Of a stretch of DNA of 38,837 nucleotides, positions 25,822 to 33,784 are shown piece by piece. The DNA is from Pontiellaceae bacterium (GTDB lineage Bacteria; Verrucomicrobiota; Kiritimatiellia; Kiritimatiellales; Pontiellaceae): the NCBI GenBank assembly GCA_016937945.1, contig JAFGVP010000041.1, forward strand, positions 1 through 38,837, given 5' to 3'. Position numbers and translations under genes: made by a program. Under the pieces are notes generated by a model. That model searched no databases and was not told the DNA's origin. It saw nothing but the letters and a program-made list of their open reading frames with translations. Position 1 is the stretch's first letter; each line of letters opens with the position of its first letter.

Positions 25822-26265
25822 TTCGATCAAAGCCCTGCTGACCAATTGATCCTGCTGTTCCCGACTTAACGAAGCATCGAGTTCCATCGACTCCGCAAGA
25901 ACCTGCCCGGAAGAACAGATGCATAGATGCGCCCGATCAGTGTCGCCCCGTTCCTCAAGAGTCCTTAGCGCCGCCGTACAGGCGATTCCAATAGGATTTG
26001 TACTGATCCGCTCGGCCCGGTTGAGAGCCGCCTTCGCCAGAAGACGGGCGGTCTCTTCGGAACAATAAGCGTCCGGCGCCGCGCCCAGATAGAGATTCAT
26101 GGATTCGCGGCTGTACGGCACCTGCAGGTCGAGCACGAAACGCGATGCGCCCGATCGGCACAGAAGATCCTGTATCGCCCCGATTCCTCCACCGGACACC
26201 ACCACGCATGCGTGAAAGCCGGAGGTATGAATCGATTCGATCAGTTGATTCATTAATTCTTCCAT
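25795..26265 (-). CDS. Second CinA-related domain protein
   Basis: A 156-residue protein that resembles the CinA-like domain fused to some NMN adenylyltransferases (as in plants): VVVSGGGIGAIQDLL, GASRFVLDLQVPYSRESM, CSEETARLLAKAAL and a central IGIACTAALRT. The role is unproven; handling of pyridine nucleotides is a fair inference. The ATG at 26265 has no clear ribosome-binding site, while a second ATG at 26253 has GGAAGA upstream and may be the true start. It converges on, and overlaps by 27 bases, a recognisable PncC-type gene on the plus strand. Confidence 0.72.
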   Translation of the reverse strand: MEELMNQLIESIHTSGFHACVVVSGGGIGAIQDLLCRSGASRFVLDLQVPYSRESMNLYLGAAPDAYCSEETARLLAKAALNRAERISTNPIGIACTAALRTLEERGDTDRAHLCICSSGQVLAESMELDASLSREQQDQLVSRALIELIARFVSL

Positions 26266-26339
26266 AACCAACAGCCTGTGCTCGAAAATCCTTTATTCAA
26301 GGTTCTTCACAGGCCGACACCTTGTCCAAAGAAGACCAT

Positions 26340-26423
26340 CTCCGCTCGTACCTCGCTGCGATGATACTACGAACTTCTCCTATCGCTCCTTCGTAGTGTG
26401 CTCGAAGTGAGGGACGAACGGAG
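26340..26423. repeat. Long inverted repeat (REP/MITE-like element)
   Basis: Two 34-nt arms, 26340-26373 and 26390-26423, pair at 27 of 34 positions around a 16-nt loop. The inner arms CTACGAA / TTCGTAG are perfect. Imperfect complementarity continues outwards (CCTTTATTCAAGG at about 26291-26303), so the whole element may reach about 26280. It fills the gap between the lipoprotein cyclophilin gene and the second CinA-related gene. No transposase is nearby. Confidence 0.7.
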
Positions 26424-26429
26424 AGCGCT

Positions 26430-27152
26430 TTATTCTTCGACTACGGAGACGGACTCGATGATGATCGGTTCTTTCGGCACATTCTGGTGCGGGCCGGCGT
26501 TACCGGTCGAGACACCCTTGATGGCGTTAACCACATCCATTCCTTCAACCACTTTGCCAAACACGCAATAACCCCAACCGTCCTGGCCGGGATAGTTGAG
26601 GAAATCATTATCGTTCACGTTGATGAAAAACTGGGCGCCGGCACTGTGCGGGTCAGACGTACGGGCCATGGCGATTGATCCGATCACATTCTTCAGCCCG
26701 TTGTTCGCTTCGTTTTCAACCGTACGCGGCGCATTTTTCTGGCTCATGGATGCTGTAAAGCCGCCGCCCTGAATCATGAATCCATCCATCACACGATGAA
26801 AGATGGTTCCTGTGAAATGGCCGGTTTCCACATAGCTGAGAAAGTTTGCGACGGTTTTCGGGGCCTTTTCACTATCGAGCTCCAGCTTGATATCGCCCAT
26901 GGAGGTTTTCATCAGAATCATGACCTGGTTCCTTTTCTGTTTGGTAGTTTGTTCCGGCTGAACAGGTGTGCCGGGAATTGTCTGGATCCGCGGCGGCGGG
27001 GCAGTCGGCACCTTGTTTGAGGCATCAACTTCCGTTTGCATCTCATCCCGGGGCGGCTCAATGGCCGTTGCAGGTTTGGTTTGCATCGGTGTGCTTTGGC
27101 ATCCAGCCAGAATGCCGCACAGAATTCCCGCCATCACAGTTCGTTTCAGCAT
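26430..27152 (-). CDS. Lipoprotein peptidyl-prolyl isomerase, cyclophilin type
   Basis: A 240-residue cyclophilin that isomerises proline bonds. The N-terminus is a lipoprotein signal with lipobox LAGC and Cys18 as the lipid-modified residue, so it sits in the periplasm attached to a membrane. A Pro/Thr-rich linker (about 20-75) leads to the catalytic domain: [27 protein letters not shown] with the catalytic Arg, [14 protein letters not shown] and [21 protein letters not shown] is five bases before the ATG. It is the first gene on the minus strand here, followed by the inverted repeat and the CinA-related gene. Confidence 0.95.
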   Translation of the reverse strand: MLKRTVMAGILCGILAGCQSTPMQTKPATAIEPPRDEMQTEVDASNKVPTAPPPRIQTIPGTPVQPEQTTKQKRNQVMILMKTSMGDIKLELDSEKAPKTVANFLSYVETGHFTGTIFHRVMDGFMIQGGGFTASMSQKNAPRTVENEANNGLKNVIGSIAMARTSDPHSAGAQFFINVNDNDFLNYPGQDGWGYCVFGKVVEGMDVVNAIKGVSTGNAGPHQNVPKEPIIIESVSVVEE

Positions 27153-27239
27153 ACGCTCTCCTATTCATTCAAGGCGTAGAAAAATATTGGTCTTCCGTCG
27201 GGATGTCGATAAAGTTTCCGATTGTTTCTGAAAGGGAAA

Positions 27240-28190
27240 ATGGGAAAGAACAAACAGAAAAAACGTGCCATGCGCCGTCCGTTTGAAACGGGCGGTTTTC
27301 TCGTGATGATGACGTTCGTTCCCATCATGCCGCGCCGGATGGTTATCGGGCTCTCCAGATTAGCCGGTCATCTGGCCATGCTGCTGCCGCTGCGCGAAAA
27401 AAAGATCGGCATGAAGAATATTGATGCCGTGTTCGGCAATTCCAAAACGCCGACGGAAAAGCGCCGGATCCTGCGCAGCTCGTTCAGTACCTTCTGCCTG
27501 ACCATGCTCGATGTCTTCTGGTTTGCCAAACATCCTGAAAAACGGATTGCCCGATTTGTGGATTTCGAAGACGGCCCCATCAAGGATGAGCTGCTGGCCG
27601 ACAAGCCGGCCATCTGCATTACCGCCCACATCGGAAGCTGGGAAGTCATGGGGCAGACCGCCTCGTTGCTGGGAGCGAATCTGGCCAGCATTGCCGCAAC
27701 CGTCAAGAATCCCGTTGTCGACCGCATGCTGATCGAACAGCGCGGCCGCACCGGACAGGTGATCATTCCACAGAAAGGCGCCCTCCGGACCCTGATCGCC
27801 CGTTTCCGCAATAAAGGCAAAGCCGCCTTTGTGCTCGATCAGAAAACCTCCGAACAGGACGGCGGGATTTACGTTGATTTTCTCGGATTGCCCATGCCTG
27901 TTTCGTCGGCACCGGCGGCGCTGGCCTACCGCACCGGAACGGATATCCTCTTCGGATTCTGCCTGCCGTCGACGGGCGGCCGTTACCACATGCGCATGTC
28001 CGAACGGATCACTCCGCCGGCCTTTGATCGTGAAGCCGATGCCGACGCTGTCATCCATCAACTGACGCGACAGATCATGGACATTGTTTCCGAAGAGATC
28101 CGTAAAAATCCGCAGTTCTGGCTCTGGTCCTACAAGCACTGGCGACGGCAAAAAGGCCGGACCTATCCGGACAACTATCCGACATACTAA
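27240..28190 (+). CDS. Lipid A biosynthesis acyltransferase (LpxL/HtrB-like)
   Basis: Inner-membrane late acyltransferase that adds a secondary acyl chain to lipid A precursors, or a related lipid acyltransferase. The 316-residue form starts at the ATG at 27240 with AAGGG just upstream; a TTG at 27222 is less likely. It has an N-terminal membrane segment (about 18-38). The catalytic motif HX4E appears as AHIGSWE (His130, Glu135). FVLDQKTSEQDGGIYVDFLG and RKNPQFWLWSYKHWRR, the typical C-terminal block, are present. It indicates a lipid A-bearing outer membrane. It precedes mgtE by 62 bases. Confidence 0.93.
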   Translation: MGKNKQKKRAMRRPFETGGFLVMMTFVPIMPRRMVIGLSRLAGHLAMLLPLREKKIGMKNIDAVFGNSKTPTEKRRILRSSFSTFCLTMLDVFWFAKHPEKRIARFVDFEDGPIKDELLADKPAICITAHIGSWEVMGQTASLLGANLASIAATVKNPVVDRMLIEQRGRTGQVIIPQKGALRTLIARFRNKGKAAFVLDQKTSEQDGGIYVDFLGLPMPVSSAPAALAYRTGTDILFGFCLPSTGGRYHMRMSERITPPAFDREADADAVIHQLTRQIMDIVSEEIRKNPQFWLWSYKHWRRQKGRTYPDNYPTY

Positions 28191-28252
28191 AATCTTGGCC
28201 TCTCAACCCGCACCGTCTATGGTTCTGCAAATTTTCATGGGGCGCAGCAGGT

Positions 28253-29641
28253 ATGTCGGAAAACAGCACCCGCATTCGGGAAAGAATCAACTTCTGTATC
28301 AAAGGCGAGCTTTGGGAACAGATCCCCAAGTTCTTTGCAGAGCTGCATCCGGCGGACATCGCGGAAATCATCAATCATGCCCCGACGGCCAGTCAGAACA
28401 CCCTCTTCGAGCTGATCGACGACGATATTAAGCCCGATGTGCTGGCGGAGCTGGATGACCAGACCGAGGCCGACATTCTTGATGAAATGACCGCCGAGGA
28501 AATCTCGGACATCATTGAAGAGATGGCGCCGGACGATGCCGCCGACGTACTCGGAGAACTCGAGGAAGAGCGCAGCGCCGAAATTCTGAACCTCATGGAA
28601 GACGAGGATTCCGAAGAGGTCCGCGAGCTGCTTCAGTATGAAGAGGACACCGCCGGCGGCATTATGACCTCCGACTTTGTGGTGGTGCGGGCGTCCATGA
28701 CGGCCGCCGCAGCGATTGAATATATCGGATCGCTTGAGCTGGATGAGCCGATCTATTACGCCTACGTGGTTGATTCCGAAGGCCGGCTGAGCGGATATGT
28801 CCAGCTGTGGGAGCTCCTGAAAACTACAAACAGGACCAGAAAGCTGGCCGATCTCTGCGAACAGGAACCCATTACCGTTCACACCGACACCGACCAGGAA
28901 GAGGTGGCGCGCATCGCCTCCAAATATGACCTGAGCTCACTGCCCGTTCTCGACTGGCAGAATAAACTCGTCGGCCGGATTACGGTGGACGACATCATGG
29001 ACGTCATCGAAGAAGAGGCCTCGGAAGACATCTTCAGGCTGGCCGGGTCGAGTGATGCCGAACTGGAAGACACCTCGCCGCTGCAGGCCTGCAAGGCACG
29101 CCTGCCGTGGCTGCTGATCACGCTCGGTACCGGCTTTATCACGAGCCTGATTCTAACCAGTTTTGATGAGCACCTTAAACTGGCCGGAATCGGAGCACTC
29201 ATTGCATTCGTCCCGATCATCATGGGCATGGGCGGCAATACCGGCATCCAGTCTTCGACCCTCATTATCCGCGGTATTGCGCTTGATGCGAGCCACAGTC
29301 GGAAAATCACGAAGATTATTTCCCACGAAATCATTGCCGGCGCCATTATGGGGCTTATCTGCGGAACCACGATCGGTCTGTGGGCGCACTTCCTGATTGC
29401 CGGCAAGCATATTCCCATGATCCATCCGGCCTATCTGGCCCTGACGGTTGCTGTTGCCCTTTTCAGTGCCATGGCCTTTGCCGCCGTTTTCGGGGCGTTG
29501 GTGCCGGTTCTTCTCGATCGGATCAAGATTGATCCGGCGGTAGCATCCGGTCCGTTCGTAACCTCATCGAACGATATCTTTGCCCTGCTGATCTACTACG
29601 GGGTTACCTTTGTCATGGTCGGGGCGTCGCACATTCGGTAG
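28253..29641 (+). CDS. mgtE: Magnesium transporter MgtE
   Basis: Channel-like Mg2+ transporter. It has 462 residues with the family's three parts: an acidic cytosolic N domain (about 15-125, with repeated helical ADILDEM / ADVLGELE patterns), two CBS domains (about 130-255) that sense Mg2+, and five membrane helices (about 280-462). The pore region FVPIIMGMGGNTGIQSSTL is the family signature. The ribosome-binding site is weak (CAGG). There is no Mg2+ riboswitch pattern in the 62 bases upstream. recO follows 9 bases later, so the two are probably co-transcribed. Confidence 0.96.
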   Translation: MSENSTRIRERINFCIKGELWEQIPKFFAELHPADIAEIINHAPTASQNTLFELIDDDIKPDVLAELDDQTEADILDEMTAEEISDIIEEMAPDDAADVLGELEEERSAEILNLMEDEDSEEVRELLQYEEDTAGGIMTSDFVVVRASMTAAAAIEYIGSLELDEPIYYAYVVDSEGRLSGYVQLWELLKTTNRTRKLADLCEQEPITVHTDTDQEEVARIASKYDLSSLPVLDWQNKLVGRITVDDIMDVIEEEASEDIFRLAGSSDAELEDTSPLQACKARLPWLLITLGTGFITSLILTSFDEHLKLAGIGALIAFVPIIMGMGGNTGIQSSTLIIRGIALDASHSRKITKIISHEIIAGAIMGLICGTTIGLWAHFLIAGKHIPMIHPAYLALTVAVALFSAMAFAAVFGALVPVLLDRIKIDPAVASGPFVTSSNDIFALLIYYGVTFVMVGASHIR

Positions 29642-29650
29642 GGAGATTTC

Positions 29651-30394
29651 GTGATCATTCGCGCCACAGCCATTCCCCTGGCCTGCTATCCCTACTCCAG
29701 CACATCGCAGATTGTTCACTGGCTGACCCGCTATCAGGGAAAGGTCTCAACGGTGCTCAAAGGAGCAATGCGCCCGCGCAGTCCTTTCCTTGGAGAATAC
29801 GATCTGTTTTCCACCAGCGAACTGCTCTATTTTGAAAAACGCACCCATACCCTGCATGCCGGAAAAGAGTGCGCCATGCTGCATCGGCGCGACCGCTTTC
29901 GTTCCGACTGGCGCGCCATGCAGGCGGCGTCCTACCTGACCGCACTGATCAACAGAACAACGCCGGAGGAAGCCCCCCACCCCGAACTGTTTGTCCTGTT
30001 TGATGAACTGCTGGATCTGGCGGAAGAGTATGGCCGGCACACGAATTTTGTTCCATGGGCGGAACTTCAGTTCAGCCGGCATCATGGTCATACGCCGCAT
30101 CTCGCCGACTGCGTCTTATGTGGATCGATCAAGGAGCTGCGCTTCTGCGCCTCGCAGGGAGGAACCGTCTGCGCCGTCTGCTCCAGAAAGCACAAACTTC
30201 CAATGATTGATTGCGCGCCGGACGTGATTGCCATGTTGCAGACCTGGCTCCGGGCCGACCATCCCGCCGGACCGGTTAAAACGCAGCTTACGCCCAGACA
30301 ATCCCTGGCGCTCAACGCCGTCATGAGCACCTTCATGATGTATCAGTTCAGTCTGCCGCCAAACCTTCGCGAAAAGCTTTTCATTCAGGCATGA
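29651..30394 (+). CDS. recO: DNA repair protein RecO
   Basis: Mediator that loads RecA in the RecFOR pathway. It has 247 residues and starts with GTG at 29651, preceded by GGGAG. The N-terminal OB-fold part contains HWLTRYQGKVSTVLKGAMRPRS and LGEYDLFSTSELLY; the C-terminal helical domain has a zinc site of two cysteine pairs, CVLC and CAVC. These match RecO rather than other OB proteins. It ends with a 10-base convergent overlap with the sulfotransferase gene on the other strand. Confidence 0.92.
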   Translation: MIIRATAIPLACYPYSSTSQIVHWLTRYQGKVSTVLKGAMRPRSPFLGEYDLFSTSELLYFEKRTHTLHAGKECAMLHRRDRFRSDWRAMQAASYLTALINRTTPEEAPHPELFVLFDELLDLAEEYGRHTNFVPWAELQFSRHHGHTPHLADCVLCGSIKELRFCASQGGTVCAVCSRKHKLPMIDCAPDVIAMLQTWLRADHPAGPVKTQLTPRQSLALNAVMSTFMMYQFSLPPNLREKLFIQA

Positions 30395-31506
30395 CACATC
30401 AGTTGCCGATACGTTTCATCCGTCTGCTCCTGAATCAGATTAACCTCGTCCTCGGAAAAACCGTGCGAATAGTAGGTCGGCATCGCCAGCCGTGCGGCAT
30501 AGCGATCAATCAGACCGGAATCCATTTCCAGCCCGCAGTGTTGCAGAATTCCCGGAATTACAGATTCGGACTCATTGCATAGCTTTTCATAACTGACCAC
30601 TTTGATGGACTTAGCGGCAGCGGGATTCTTCAGAAGATCCAACAGGTATCGGTGTGTATCATTCCAGTAAAGCGCCCATGCTTCGATGCGGCTTCCGGAA
30701 TCCCATGCCGTACGAATGGCGTTCATCACCGGCGCCCGTCCATAGTTGACCGGAGTCCAGTTCAGGCCGAACTCGTAGTGCCCTACCCTGCACATGTGCC
30801 GGAGCACGTGCACATCATCCTGCTCCAATTGTTCAAACAGGATCTGCTGTTTCTGCAGCGATGCAATGTGAGCCACCGGATCACGCACGGGAATCACAAA
30901 ACGTGCATCCGGAAACAGCTTCAGCAGATAACCGATGCGTGCCAGGTTATAGTTTCCCTTAGCCAGATAGCGCCGCCCGGAACGGGTCAGAAGAAACTTC
31001 CGGATATGGTCGGCATAGAACGCTTCAAACGCCGGATTGGATGACGAAGCATCCAGCAGATTGCATTGCGCCGGATCATGCAGATGATCAAAGAAATGCA
31101 TCCATAACGGCTCTTCCATGGCCTCCGGGCTGCCAGGCCCGACTTTTATTCCATCGTTGTGCGTTCTCTCCTCCAGATGACTTCCGGCACCGGCGCCACG
31201 ACCGGCCAACTTCAGGTATCGCTCCCACCAGTACGGCGTATAAAGCATCGGGAAATCCTTATAAACGTGCGACTCCGTGTCGACATGCTCTGCAAGCATT
31301 TCAAGCAGGATCGTCGTGCCGGACCGTGCAAGCCCCGTAATATAAATCGGTTGTTCGATGGGCAGTTCATCCATGGAATCACGCAGAAACGAAGATTCGA
31401 CGCCCGCCATGACCGCCCAGAAACGTTTCATCCCGAACACCAGATTGCTCAGAAAACGGATTTCTGCGGATACAACGCTGTCAGCCTTTGCCATAAATCG
31501 GATCAC
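30385..31506 (-). CDS. PAPS-dependent sulfotransferase
   Basis: A 373-residue sulfotransferase-family protein that would move sulfate from PAPS to a hydroxyl or amine of a sugar, lipid or tyrosine. The 5'-phosphosulfate loop is YITGLARSGTTILL at about 55-68, and the 3'-phosphate-binding segment is ARFVIPVRDPVAHIAS. The first in-frame start is GTG at 31506, overlapping the previous stop codon (GTGA); the ATG at 31494 is a possible alternative. It is the last gene of the 35095-30385 operon. The acceptor is unknown; the surrounding genes suggest a surface glycan or lipid. Confidence 0.88.
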   Translation of the reverse strand: MIRFMAKADSVVSAEIRFLSNLVFGMKRFWAVMAGVESSFLRDSMDELPIEQPIYITGLARSGTTILLEMLAEHVDTESHVYKDFPMLYTPYWWERYLKLAGRGAGAGSHLEERTHNDGIKVGPGSPEAMEEPLWMHFFDHLHDPAQCNLLDASSSNPAFEAFYADHIRKFLLTRSGRRYLAKGNYNLARIGYLLKLFPDARFVIPVRDPVAHIASLQKQQILFEQLEQDDVHVLRHMCRVGHYEFGLNWTPVNYGRAPVMNAIRTAWDSGSRIEAWALYWNDTHRYLLDLLKNPAAAKSIKVVSYEKLCNESESVIPGILQHCGLEMDSGLIDRYAARLAMPTYYSHGFSEDEVNLIQEQTDETYRQLMCHA

Positions 31507-32234
31507 TCAACTTTAAAGGCCAATTTCAGCACGAGGGAAAAGAGGGTCATGCCGCCGATGAAGATGGTTTCCCATCCCCGCAACCAGCCTGGTCCGACGC
31601 GAATAAACTCACGATGCGAAAATCCGATCTTAACCGCATCCGGTCCGGCATCGGCCGGCAGATAGCCGACAGGATTTCCAAGCAGATGGTTCCACCATGT
31701 TTTTTTTGCCAGCACACTGCCCTTTGGCGGTAGGGATAAAGTGGCGAGTTGGGAACCGTCCGGCATGGAAATACGCAGACCGGTCACACCTTCCGGCTGG
31801 AGCAGCAGATTCGCCCCATCCGGAATTGAAGAGACTGCAATTCGCTGCTCCGGTGTCGGCGGTTGAAATGCATATTCCGAATGCAGCCATGTGGCCAGGG
31901 ATAGAAGCGGAATGACCGCTACACAGGTCGGCAGGAAGGTGAGCAGAAACCGCTTAAATGCGATCGCAATGTTTTCACGGGACAGACGAAGCACCTCCGA
32001 AAGATCATCCTGCTCCTTCGCCATGGCGGCCTGCAGCTCACGCATGCGAACCTTGATCATTTTCAGGGTTTCCTGCGGCGAACAGACCCTGTAAAGAAAG
32101 AGGACCACCGCGGAACACAGCATCGACCAGAACAGAAGCGATCCAACCGCACCAATGATTCCGGAGACAACGCCGTTAACGGCCTCATAGAGGCGAAACG
32201 GAATTCCCAGAAAACCGCAATCAAACCAGTCCAT
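31503..32234 (-). CDS. Three-pass membrane protein, Oxa1/EMC3-like layout
   Basis: A 243-residue protein with membrane segments at about 22-48, 96-117 and 217-240. Between the first two lies a basic amphipathic coiled coil (52-93, beginning SPQETLKMIKVRMRELQAA); between the last two lies a soluble domain of about 100 residues. A helix, a charged cytosolic coiled coil and further helices recalls the YidC/Oxa1/EMC3 insertase group, but the soluble domain is not typical and sequence similarity was judged only by eye. GGAG precedes the ATG by eight bases. It overlaps the sulfotransferase gene by four bases and follows the 63-aa gene by 40. Confidence 0.7.
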   Translation of the reverse strand: MDWFDCGFLGIPFRLYEAVNGVVSGIIGAVGSLLFWSMLCSAVVLFLYRVCSPQETLKMIKVRMRELQAAMAKEQDDLSEVLRLSRENIAIAFKRFLLTFLPTCVAVIPLLSLATWLHSEYAFQPPTPEQRIAVSSIPDGANLLLQPEGVTGLRISMPDGSQLATLSLPPKGSVLAKKTWWNHLLGNPVGYLPADAGPDAVKIGFSHREFIRVGPGWLRGWETIFIGGMTLFSLVLKLAFKVE

Positions 32235-32274
32235 TCAATATCTCCGCAATCCGTCTTCACCTGCAAACAGCGGG

Positions 32275-32466
32275 CTAATCCTGCTTCTCAACGCCATCCG
32301 AGGGGGCCTTCGGTCCACGGATTTTGCGAATGACGGCACGAATCGGCCAGATAAGAATCGCGCCCAGCGCAATCCCGATACTGGCAATTAACGCCCACAA
32401 TGCACCCAGCGCACTCAAACCCGCTCCCGGGCCGACATATGCAATTATATGGTTTGGCAAATCCAT
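32275..32466 (-). CDS. Small membrane protein with YVGPGAG motif
   Basis: A 63-residue protein starting at the ATG at 32466, supported by AAGGA six bases upstream. The N-terminus AYVGPGAGLSALGALW is followed by one hydrophobic helix (about 18-42) and a basic tail. I recall small proteins of this YVGPGAG type as widespread but uncharacterised in bacteria; no function is established. It lies one base after the stop of the degenerate arylsulfotransferase-like gene and 40 bases before the three-pass membrane protein, so it is made together with both. Confidence 0.75.
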   Translation of the reverse strand: MDLPNHIIAYVGPGAGLSALGALWALIASIGIALGAILIWPIRAVIRKIRGPKAPSDGVEKQD

Positions 32467-32467
32467 T

Positions 32468-33775
32468 CTATATCCTTCCTTCGTTGAAATCAAAATCGAG
32501 CAGTTCCTTCGCATATCGCGTGGCACTCCATACACACGGAATAAAGGTATCGTTCTTGCCGGCACGAACGGGGTTGATCCATTTCCAGACAACCTGATTC
32601 TCCGGAGAAAGCTCAAGGACCGTACCGGCAGCAGACTCTGTTACAAGAACATTCTGATTGGGTAAAACATGGAGATCACCCCAGCGCCGGCTATTTAACG
32701 GCTCGGATTTATCTCCGATATACAGTCGGACCACCTTCTTTGCAAGGGGATCTATCTCTATAACAGCTGAAGCGAATCCCCGTGATCGTTGCCCATCGGT
32801 ATCAAAGATAACGATGTTTCCACTGTCGTTCACCTTCGCGCCGCTTTGCTGCTGCCAAGGCCCTCCAGTCAGCCAATTAATTTTACCGGTCGCGGAATCC
32901 ACCACAACCACAAACCCGGCATTCTGCATAGAAACCAGCATATCACCTGCCTCGACATCCGCAATTTTCCGAGCTAACGCCTCGTTTACGCGATCTACGC
33001 TTACACAGCCTAGGATACCCCGCAGCCCCCCGGGCGGCAGGCGACATAGACTTTTCTCATCAAGTTTACTCACAACGGAATCCAACAGATTTATACGTGA
33101 TAAAACCTCGCCTGAGGTCGACAACGTCACGATTTCATCCTGAATATAAGGGCATACCATTTGCGGAAGCCTGGGAACGGGGGTCGTTCCGATGGTTTTC
33201 ACCAAAACCTTAATTTTCCCGTTATCCTGCACGAGGAAGGTCCCAGCCGTGCGCTCATCAAACGTCCAGATGACATTGGATTGCGCATCGATTTTCGCCA
33301 ACCCATATCCCCGAGGATCATCGGCGGACGCATACGATACCAAAAGGTCACCATTAGGATAGAGAGAAACGGATCGCCAGAATATAAGTCCCGACTCCGC
33401 CGGTTCCTTGATATGAAGGGGATGTTCCCAGACCGCTCGAAACGGGAGACTCCACTTGTGAACGGTCTTTCCATCCGCATCCATAAGCAGCGCCTCCTGA
33501 GCATTCGCAGATGTCAGCAGGGAATATTCACCATACATCTTTTTTGGGGTTTTACACACAACCCCCTCTCTGTCCGACCTGGCCGAATGCCAGAGACCGG
33601 AACTCACAAGCAATTCCTTGCCCAAAGGCCGATCGCACACCGTATCAGCCAACCGGAAAGCCCAACCCAGCATGCCGTAAAAGGGTCTTGCATTGTATTC
33701 ACCAACAAGAATCCCGCCAAAGAATGCGAGAAAAACAGCCGAGGCTAAGGTCAGTGTTACCAAAAAACGATTCAT
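32468..33775 (-). CDS. Arylsulfotransferase-like protein, catalytic residues lost
   Basis: A 435-residue paralogue of the next gene upstream, sharing its length, N-terminal anchor (about 4-24) and beta-propeller repeats (SVSLYPNGDLLVSY, ITW-type turns, DLHVLPNQNVLVTES). Every residue expected in the sulfotransferase active site differs: the HHD motif is AGT (177-179), LHTN is CVSV, the Arg after it is Gln284, and QHD is QSG (310-312). So it is probably a pseudoenzyme, perhaps a binding or partner subunit. The reading frame is intact and the ATG is preceded by GAGG, which overlaps the TGA stop of the previous gene, so the two are translationally coupled. Confidence 0.82.
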   Translation of the reverse strand: MNRFLVTLTLASAVFLAFFGGILVGEYNARPFYGMLGWAFRLADTVCDRPLGKELLVSSGLWHSARSDREGVVCKTPKKMYGEYSLLTSANAQEALLMDADGKTVHKWSLPFRAVWEHPLHIKEPAESGLIFWRSVSLYPNGDLLVSYASADDPRGYGLAKIDAQSNVIWTFDERTAGTFLVQDNGKIKVLVKTIGTTPVPRLPQMVCPYIQDEIVTLSTSGEVLSRINLLDSVVSKLDEKSLCRLPPGGLRGILGCVSVDRVNEALARKIADVEAGDMLVSMQNAGFVVVVDSATGKINWLTGGPWQQQSGAKVNDSGNIVIFDTDGQRSRGFASAVIEIDPLAKKVVRLYIGDKSEPLNSRRWGDLHVLPNQNVLVTESAAGTVLELSPENQVVWKWINPVRAGKNDTFIPCVWSATRYAKELLDFDFNEGRI

Positions 33776-33784
33776 GCCATAGCC

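Noticed and set aside
28191..28252. Mg2+ riboswitch before mgtE
   Set aside because: The gap is 62 bases, too short for the known M-box, and without matching stems.
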